NCBI GenBank assembly: GCA_002434595.1
Contig: DJKK01000065.1
Coordinates: 4,380 to 15,804 of the forward strand
Length of the DNA: 11,425 bases
DNA from: Alphaproteobacteria bacterium UBA6544
GTDB lineage: Bacteria; Pseudomonadota; Alphaproteobacteria; UBA8366
Reading direction: 5' to 3'
Positions 6,395 through 11,425 of this stretch are shown piece after piece. Numbering within the stretch: position 1 is the stretch's first letter; every line of letters begins with the position of its first letter. A model generated the notes under the pieces. It was not told where the DNA came from. It did not search any database and worked only from the letters and a program-made list of their open reading frames with translations. The translations under genes and the position numbers were made by a program.

Positions 6395-7432
6395 GTGAAA
6401 ATTTCCGCCAGTAAAGCTGATTCCTTCGTTAAAGCACCGCCGGCGGAATTGAGGGTTGCCCTTATTTACGGACCCGATGAGGGGCTGGTGCGCGAACGAG
6501 CCGCCGCCCTCGGCGCGACAGTGGTCGCGGACCTGATGGATCCCTTTCTTGTCTGCGAACTGACCGGTGGCGATATCTCCAGTGACCCTGCGCGTCTCGG
6601 GGACGAGGTGGCGGCAATTGCACTCACCGGCGGCCGGCGTCTGGTTCGAGTCCGTGACGCAGTAGATGGTATTTCAAAAGCAGTTAAGACAGTTTTGGAC
6701 GGCGCACCAGGTGATGCATTGACAATTTTGCAAGCTGGGCAACTTGGCCCGCGATCAGCGCTTCGAAAACTTGCGGAAGCCTCAGATGCTGCAGCGGCAA
6801 TCCCGTGTTATACTGACGATGCGTTTAATTTAGAGCGTGTCATTCTTGAGACGTTGTCTGCGAACGACGTGCGGATCACATCGGAGGCAACCGGTTGGCT
6901 CGTCGGCCGCCTCGGCTCCGACCGCGCCATCTCCCGCGGCGAGATGGAGAAATTGGCCCTGTTCGCAGGCCCCGGCGCTGGGATCGATCTCAATATGGCG
7001 ATGGCCAGTGTGGGCGACAGTGCGGCCGATTCGATGGACGAATTGATTTATGCAGCCGGCGAAGGTGATGCGAACGGAGTTGATCTCTATCTCATGCGAA
7101 GTCTTCAGGCCGGCGGGACCGCCGTCGGCATATTGCGGGCCCTAACCAATCATTTAATGCGCCTCGAGGCGGCTGGCGCGCGGATCGCTCAAGGCGATCC
7201 GGTACCCTCCGTCTTGAAGTCGCTCCGCCCGCCGGTTTTCTATAAATTGGAGCGACGGTTCCAGAATCAGATACGAATTTGGCAGGGTAACGCTCTTGCG
7301 CGCGGATTACGGCTCACGCTCGACGCAGAACTACAGTGCAAGACGACAGGGCTTCCGGAAGATGCCATTTGCGGGCGGGCGCTGCTGCAGATTGCGAGCC
7401 TGGCCCGTCAAAGCCAGAGACATGTTCGCTAG
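6395..7432 (+). CDS. holA: DNA polymerase III subunit delta
   Basis: A 345-residue protein close in length to E. coli HolA (343). Delta is the wrench of the clamp loader: it opens the beta sliding clamp so that the complex can load it on primed DNA. The N-terminal AAA+-like domain shows LIYGPDEGLVRERA (23-36), where a true ATPase would have a Walker A motif; its absence is normal for delta. The middle contains the SRGEMEKLALFAG helix, and the C-terminal collar domain ends near LLQIASLARQ. Translation begins at GTG 6395, 7 bases after lptE, with AAGGCG (6377-6382) as a distant binding site. It converges on parB: TAG on this strand and TAG on the other share the CTAG at 7429-7432, leaving no room for a terminator between them. 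Confidence 0.95.
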   Translation: MKISASKADSFVKAPPAELRVALIYGPDEGLVRERAAALGATVVADLMDPFLVCELTGGDISSDPARLGDEVAAIALTGGRRLVRVRDAVDGISKAVKTVLDGAPGDALTILQAGQLGPRSALRKLAEASDAAAAIPCYTDDAFNLERVILETLSANDVRITSEATGWLVGRLGSDRAISRGEMEKLALFAGPGAGIDLNMAMASVGDSAADSMDELIYAAGEGDANGVDLYLMRSLQAGGTAVGILRALTNHLMRLEAAGARIAQGDPVPSVLKSLRPPVFYKLERRFQNQIRIWQGNALARGLRLTLDAELQCKTTGLPEDAICGRALLQIASLARQSQRHVR

Positions 7433-8322
7433 CGGTGTTCGCCACCGGTAATTCGCTGCAAAATATCGTCGAGTTGATCGAGACTCGCATAGAGGAACTT
7501 CAGAGTTCCCGCCTCTCCGCGGTTGTCGATTTCGACCTTTACACCCAATAGATTACCAAGATCACGCTCGAGTGCCGCTGTATTTGGATCCTTCTCCGAC
7601 GTGGGCGCGCGCCCGCGACCGTCGACGGCACCTGAGGGGTCGCGCTCCCGGCGAATTAATGCTTCGGTCTGGCGCACGTTGAGCGCTTTCTTGATCACTG
7701 CGGTAGCCGCCGCCGCCGGATCGTCCGCACCAAGCAGTGCACGCGCATGACCTGCGCTCAACCGTCCATCTTGCACGCTTTCACGGACTGAAGCCGGAAG
7801 GCTGAGTAGACGGATCGTGTTGGCGACATGGCTGCGGCTCTTGCCGATTTCGCGCGCGAGGTCATCTTGGGTACGCGCGAATTGGTCCATAAGACGCTTG
7901 TATCCTTCGGCCTCTTCGATCGGCGAAAGATCCTCGCGTTGAAGGTTTTCGATCAACGCGATTTCGAGCGCCTCGCGATCATCGATGTCCTTGATGATTA
8001 CAGGCACCTCATGCAAACCTGCAGCTTGGGCCGCGCGCCAGCGCCGTTCTCCGGCAACGATCTCATAGCGGTCCGGCTGCCCTTCAAGTGACCGCACCAA
8101 GAGCGGCTCGAGAATGCCCTTCTCGCCCACGGAGGTGGTTAAGGCTTGCAAAGCCTCGCTGTCGAATTGGCGCCGCGGCTGGTACGCGCCGCTTTGCAGA
8201 TACTCGACCGGCAAGGCGCGGCCGTCTCGTTGGGTAGCCGATTGTAGTCCTTCGGGCGGCTCGTCGCCGAAAAGAGCCGATAGGCCCCGCCCGAGATGTT
8301 TTCTCTTTCCTTGTTCGGACAT
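7429..8322 (-). CDS. parB: Chromosome partitioning protein ParB
   Basis: A 297-residue DNA-binding CTPase clamp that loads at parS, spreads along the DNA and, with ParA, moves the origin region to the daughter cells. The start at 8322 gives the classical ParB N-terminus, KRKHLGRGLSALFGDE. The frame stays open to 8400, but those 26 extra residues lie over parA and look non-native. Motifs in order are YQPRRQFD (47-54), the CTP-binding GERRWRAA (91-98), ENLQRED (125-131), a helix-turn-helix around 152-173 (LAREIGKSRSHVANTIRLL) and a C-terminal dimerisation domain. The parA stop and parB start overlap as TGATG, indicating translational coupling. A parS site for this protein lies about 1.4 kb upstream, in rsmG. 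Confidence 0.96.
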   Translation of the reverse strand: MSEQGKRKHLGRGLSALFGDEPPEGLQSATQRDGRALPVEYLQSGAYQPRRQFDSEALQALTTSVGEKGILEPLLVRSLEGQPDRYEIVAGERRWRAAQAAGLHEVPVIIKDIDDREALEIALIENLQREDLSPIEEAEGYKRLMDQFARTQDDLAREIGKSRSHVANTIRLLSLPASVRESVQDGRLSAGHARALLGADDPAAAATAVIKKALNVRQTEALIRRERDPSGAVDGRGRAPTSEKDPNTAALERDLGNLLGVKVEIDNRGEAGTLKFLYASLDQLDDILQRITGGEHR

Positions 8323-9140
8323 CAGACCGCCAACTCCCGCTCGCGTTTGAGAATTTCGCCAGCCAGATGGATATACGCGCGACTTCCCGCACAGCGCCAA
8401 TCGTAGAGCAGGACCGGCTTGCCATAGGACGGCGCTTCGGAAATGCGGACGTTGCGGGGGATAACGGTCTTGTAGACCTTGTCGCCAAAATGTTCGCGAA
8501 CATCAGCGGCAACCATATCCGAGAGATTGTTTCTGCGATCGAACATCGTCAGGACGACACCCTGGATCTCAAGTTCGGGGTTAAAACTTTGCCGCACCCG
8601 TTCAATGGTGCGAACCAGATGGCTCAGCCCCTCAAGGGCGTAAAATTCACACTGCAGCGGCACCAGGACCGAATGCGCTGCGCATAATGCATTGAGCGTC
8701 AACAACCCCAATGCGGGTGGACAGTCGATCAAAATGTAATCATACCCGCCGGCGAGCGCGTTGAGTGCACGCGCTAACCGAAATTCCCGGCCGTCCGCAT
8801 CCAAGAGCTCAAGTTCAGCACCCGCGAGATGTACCGACGCCGGGGCGATGTCGAGACCGGGTACAACCGTCGGCACGATGGCGTCCGTCGGCGCCCCCTC
8901 ACCGATCAGAAGATCGTATACCGTAGGACGGTCTTCACGTTTCTCGATATCGAGGCCGGTGCTCGCATTGCCCTGTGCATCGATGTCAACCAACAGAACG
9001 CGCATTTCGTTGGCGGCAAGCGCGGTTGCTAGATTTACAGCCGTGGTGGTTTTCCCAACACCGCCCTTCTGATTAGCAACAGCGATAATACGAGGTGATT
9101 GCTCAACAGCGGCCATAGTAGACGATTCTGGTTCAGTCAT
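8322..9140 (-). CDS. parA: Chromosome partitioning ATPase ParA (Soj)
   Basis: A 272-residue deviant Walker ATPase that binds nucleoid DNA non-specifically in its ATP form and is stimulated by ParB, pulling ParB-parS complexes apart. Motifs counted from ATG 9140 are the deviant Walker A KGGVGKTT (25-32) with signature Lys25, the A' region DIDAQGN (52-58), Walker B ILIDCPP (136-142), and the family ending around PSYGKPVLLYD and GSRAYIHLA. I chose the ATG at 9140, which overlaps the rsmG stop as ATGACTGA. The alternative is GTG 9155, which adds five residues and has GGAG 10 bases upstream; a third ATG at 9116 lacks a binding site. The gene is third in the mnmG-rsmG-parA-parB operon and shares one base with the parB start. 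Confidence 0.96.
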   Translation of the reverse strand: MTEPESSTMAAVEQSPRIIAVANQKGGVGKTTTAVNLATALAANEMRVLLVDIDAQGNASTGLDIEKREDRPTVYDLLIGEGAPTDAIVPTVVPGLDIAPASVHLAGAELELLDADGREFRLARALNALAGGYDYILIDCPPALGLLTLNALCAAHSVLVPLQCEFYALEGLSHLVRTIERVRQSFNPELEIQGVVLTMFDRRNNLSDMVAADVREHFGDKVYKTVIPRNVRISEAPSYGKPVLLYDWRCAGSRAYIHLAGEILKRERELAV

Positions 9141-9765
9141 CTGCGGCGTCAACACGGGTGAGCGACTCCATTCTAAGAATAACGCCTTCCGTACTGGAAT
9201 AGCTCGGAATCACGTCGAGAGACATATTCCAATTCTTTTTTATTTCGGTCAATTCATTTTTAACATCTTTTCCCTTAAAGAAAAAGAAGACTGTGTTTTG
9301 TTTAGAAACGGATTGTGTTAATTCAATTAGTCGTTTCAAAGGGGCCACTGCACGTGCTGTCACGATGGCCGCAGGGGCAATTTCCGCCGTTTCAACGCGG
9401 GAATTGTGGATTTGGACCGCGGTTCCCGTGACGCGTGACGCCTCGTGAAGGAAGGCGCACTTGCGAGAATCTGAGTCGATGAGATGAACGTCTGGAACCC
9501 CCATGATCGCGAGAACCATACCCGGCAGACCCGCACCCGAGCCGATATCCACGACTGGGCCAGACGTCGTCGGTAAATGCGCCATTAGCTGGCCGCTGTC
9601 GAGAATGTGGCGGCACCATATATTCTGCGCCGTGTTTGGACCGATGAGATTGATTGCGCGTTGCCATTTCAGAAGAAGTTCAACATACCGCTTAAGACGC
9701 TCCAATGTTTCACGTGAAACATCGAGCCGTTCACCGACCTCGCTCGCGGTCTGAAATTCAGTCAC
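9133..9765 (-). CDS. rsmG: 16S rRNA (guanine-N7) methyltransferase RsmG (GidB)
   Basis: A 210-residue SAM-dependent enzyme that methylates N7 of G527 in 16S rRNA; its loss in bacteria gives low-level streptomycin resistance. Visible features are the N-terminal helix LERLKRYVELLLKW, INLIG, RHILDS (52-57), the SAM-binding glycine loop VVDIGSGAGLPG (71-82) and FFFFKGKDV. The GTG at 9765 is preferred because it overlaps the mnmG stop as GTGACTGA, matching the rsmG-parA junction and giving a typical MTEF start. GTG 9783 would add six residues. The residues DVSRET near the N-terminus are encoded by the parS site. The 3' half (about residues 142-182) is very AT-rich compared with the rest of the operon, with many Lys, Asn and Phe codons, although the protein family signal continues through it. 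Confidence 0.95.
   Translation of the reverse strand: MTEFQTASEVGERLDVSRETLERLKRYVELLLKWQRAINLIGPNTAQNIWCRHILDSGQLMAHLPTTSGPVVDIGSGAGLPGMVLAIMGVPDVHLIDSDSRKCAFLHEASRVTGTAVQIHNSRVETAEIAPAAIVTARAVAPLKRLIELTQSVSKQNTVFFFFKGKDVKNELTEIKKNWNMSLDVIPSYSSTEGVILRMESLTRVDAADD
9221..9340. other. AT-rich patch inside rsmG
   Basis: I count 33 G or C in these 120 bases (27.5%), far below the surrounding coding DNA, which looks close to 60%. The patch contains long T-rich and A-rich runs and encodes FFFFKGKDVKNELTEIKKNW within a conserved part of RsmG. No DnaA-box-like TTATCCACA was found in it. Candidate meanings are a recombined segment, an unwinding or bending element near parS, or simple mutational drift. 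Confidence 0.7.
9705..9722. other. parS: parS centromere site, perfect palindrome
   Basis: ATGTTTCACGTGAAACAT is an 18-base perfect palindrome containing the canonical 16-base bacterial parS (9706-9721) with no mismatch. ParB nucleates here and spreads. It lies within the rsmG coding region, where the minus strand reads as codons for Asp-Val-Ser-Arg-Glu-Thr. It is the only parS I found in the window, about 1.4 kb upstream of parB. This indicates the chromosomal, origin-proximal partition locus, not a plasmid one. Confidence 0.97.
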
Positions 9766-11425
9766 CGGCGGCGGACGTCCCACGCTTCACATGACGTAGG
9801 ATAGCCACAATTGCGGCTGGGGTCACCCCGGAAATGCGCGCGGCAGCACCCAGAGTCTCAGGTCTTGCCTGATACAATTTCTCGCACACTTCGGTCGAGA
9901 GCCCGCCAATCGCGCGATAATCCAAGCCGTCCGGCAGGCCCAATGCCTCATCGCGGCGAAACGCGGCCACGTCCGCATCCTGTCGCGCAAGATAGCCTGC
10001 ATAGAGTGCATCGATCTCGATCTGCTCGGCGATCTCGGCATCCAGCTCGGCCAGCTCGGGCCACACCACATTCAGTCGCGCCATCGTCATTGCCGGCATC
10101 GCCAATAAGTCAAAGGCGGACCGCGATACGCCATTCCGGCTGACCTCGATGCCATGGGAGGATAGCGCATTTGGCGTGGCCTTTAGCGAAGAAGCCTGTT
10201 GCCGCGCCGTGGATAGCGCCGCCTCCTTGCGCCGCCAAACAGCAGCCCGCGCCGAGCCGATACAGCCAGCAGCCAGACCGAGGGCGGTCAATCGCTGATC
10301 TGCGTTGTCGACCCGCAATCGCAGGCGATATTCCGCGCGCGAGGTAAACATGCGATACGGCTCGTTGGTGCCCCGGGAAACCAAATCATCCACCAGAACA
10401 CCCATGTAGGCATCGGCGCGATCGAACACGACCGGCGCAGCGCCCGACGCCGCCCGAGCCGCATTCAGACCAGCCAACAGCCCTTGCGCCGCGGCTTCCT
10501 CATACCCTGTAGTCCCGTTGATCTGCCCCGCAAGATAGAGACCTGGCAGGCGCTTGGTCTCGAGGCTGCGCCGCAATTCTCTTGGATCGACATAGTCATA
10601 CTCGATCGCATATCCGGGGCGGATCAATGTCGCCCGTTCCAGACCTGGGATGGTCGCCAAGAGTTCACGCTGCACCGCTTCCGGCAGTGCTGTCGAGATC
10701 CCGTTTGGATACACCGTTGAATCTTCCAGCCCTTCCGGCTCGAGAAAGATCTGGTGCGACGCACGCTCCGCAAAACGCACCACCTTATCCTCGATGGACG
10801 GGCAATAACGCGGACCCGCTGATTCGATCTGCCCCGAATACATCGGTGATCTTTTGAGGTTCCGCCGGATCACATCGTGCCCGGCAGTCGTGGTTCCGGT
10901 GATATGACAGGCAATCTGCGGGGTGACTATGCGTTGCGTCAAATAGGAAAACGGCACCGGTGGATCATCGCCGTGTTGCGCATCCAAACCGGCCCAATCG
11001 ATCGTCCGCCCGTCAAGCCGTGGCGGCGTTCCTGTCTTCAGTCGCCCCAAAAGAAAGCCTGCCCGCTCCAGCGTGTTCGAAAGACCGTATGTGGGATCGT
11101 CACCGACACGTCCCGCCGCGATCTGCCGCTCACCAATATGAACCAGGCCACGGAGAAACGTCCCCGTGGTCAAAACAACTTGGCCCGCCGCGATCTGCTT
11201 CCCGTCAGCAAGCACCACACCGCATACGCGACCGTCTGCATCGACATCCAGATCATCGACCTCGCCCGCAAGAATGTCTAGATTTTCCTGTTCATTGAGT
11301 GCCACCTGCATGGCCATACGATACAATTTGCGGTCCGCCTGCGCGCGCGGCCCCCGAACCGCAGGGCCCTTCGAGCGGTTCAGCACCCGGAACTGAATTC
11401 CCGCCGCATCGATGACCCGCCCCAT
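9758..11425 (-). CDS. mnmG: tRNA uridine-5-carboxymethylaminomethyl modification enzyme MnmG (GidA), 5' part missing
   Basis: The C-terminal 555 residues of an FAD enzyme that, with the GTPase MnmE, builds the carboxymethylaminomethyl group on wobble uridine 34 of several tRNAs. The window edge cuts the gene: the N-terminal FAD-binding GxGxxG region (roughly 60-70 residues) is missing, and the methionine at the edge is internal. Family signatures visible are GPRAQADRKLY (25-35 of the fragment), GPRYCPSIEDKVVRF (about 204-218) and GQINGTTGYEEAAAQG (about 300-315). The C-terminal helical domain (residues from about 400), which contacts MnmE and tRNA, is complete and ends in LRHVKRG. The stop TGA overlaps the rsmG start. 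It is the first visible gene of the mnmG-rsmG-parA-parB operon, whose promoter lies outside the window. Confidence 0.97.
   Translation of the reverse strand: MGRVIDAAGIQFRVLNRSKGPAVRGPRAQADRKLYRMAMQVALNEQENLDILAGEVDDLDVDADGRVCGVVLADGKQIAAGQVVLTTGTFLRGLVHIGERQIAAGRVGDDPTYGLSNTLERAGFLLGRLKTGTPPRLDGRTIDWAGLDAQHGDDPPVPFSYLTQRIVTPQIACHITGTTTAGHDVIRRNLKRSPMYSGQIESAGPRYCPSIEDKVVRFAERASHQIFLEPEGLEDSTVYPNGISTALPEAVQRELLATIPGLERATLIRPGYAIEYDYVDPRELRRSLETKRLPGLYLAGQINGTTGYEEAAAQGLLAGLNAARAASGAAPVVFDRADAYMGVLVDDLVSRGTNEPYRMFTSRAEYRLRLRVDNADQRLTALGLAAGCIGSARAAVWRRKEAALSTARQQASSLKATPNALSSHGIEVSRNGVSRSAFDLLAMPAMTMARLNVVWPELAELDAEIAEQIEIDALYAGYLARQDADVAAFRRDEALGLPDGLDYRAIGGLSTEVCEKLYQARPETLGAAARISGVTPAAIVAILRHVKRGTSAAGD

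Noticed and set aside
8323..8400. 26-residue N-terminal extension of parB
   Set aside because: It overlaps parA extensively and is unlike ParB, while the internal ATG at 8322 gives the standard N-terminus and a TGATG junction with parA.
8084..8512. 142-codon - strand frame at the parA-parB junction
   Set aside because: Its Arg- and Ser-rich translation is a frame shadow of parA and parB, both of which have complete motifs.
9350..9357. GCACGTGC considered as a second parS
   Set aside because: It has the CACGTG core but lacks the TTTC and GAAA flanks needed for ParB recognition.
10877..11281. 134-codon + strand frame opposite mnmG
   Set aside because: Antisense shadow of a strongly conserved part of MnmG.
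1..11425. Defence system, prophage, transposon, CRISPR array or toxin-antitoxin pair
   Set aside because: Apart from the unknown first gene, every supported coding region is a recognisable core or conserved alphaproteobacterial gene. I saw no repeat arrays, transposase, integrase or terminal repeats.

Overview
The window is a stretch of chromosomal housekeeping DNA from an alphaproteobacterium, most likely a Rhodospirillales-type organism. The evidence is the gene order mnmG-rsmG-parA-parB facing holA-lptE-leuS, a DUF3576-type lipoprotein (a family I know from alphaproteobacteria) next to leuS, a perfect chromosomal parS site, and fairly GC-rich coding DNA. No CRISPR array, tRNA, rRNA, insertion sequence or phage gene was recognised.

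Left end (1-1970, + strand): a gene-free leader carries a textbook sigma-54 promoter and an upstream dyad. It drives an unrecognised 401-residue protein followed 23 bases later by a small YkuD-type L,D-transpeptidase. This accessory-looking two-gene unit is the least explained part of the window.

Middle (1951-7432): yggS (PLP homeostasis) reads leftward and overlaps the transpeptidase gene tail to tail by 20 bases. Divergent from it, on the + strand, are the DUF3576-type lipoprotein, leuS (leucyl-tRNA synthetase), lptE (LPS assembly lipoprotein) and holA (DNA polymerase III delta). leuS, lptE and holA are tightly packed and probably one transcript. A possible weak terminator or attenuator lies between the lipoprotein and leuS.

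Right end (7429-11425, - strand): mnmG (cut by the window edge), rsmG, parA and parB form a compact operon with short overlaps at every junction. MnmG modifies tRNA wobble uridine, RsmG methylates 16S rRNA, and ParA and ParB segregate the chromosome. The ParB target, an 18-bp perfect palindrome containing the canonical 16-bp parS, lies inside the 5' part of rsmG. parB and holA converge and share one CTAG as both stop codons.

Most of the window is ordinary core genome. The items worth a second look are the sigma-54 unit at the left end, a 120-base AT-rich patch inside rsmG, and the leader structures upstream of leuS.
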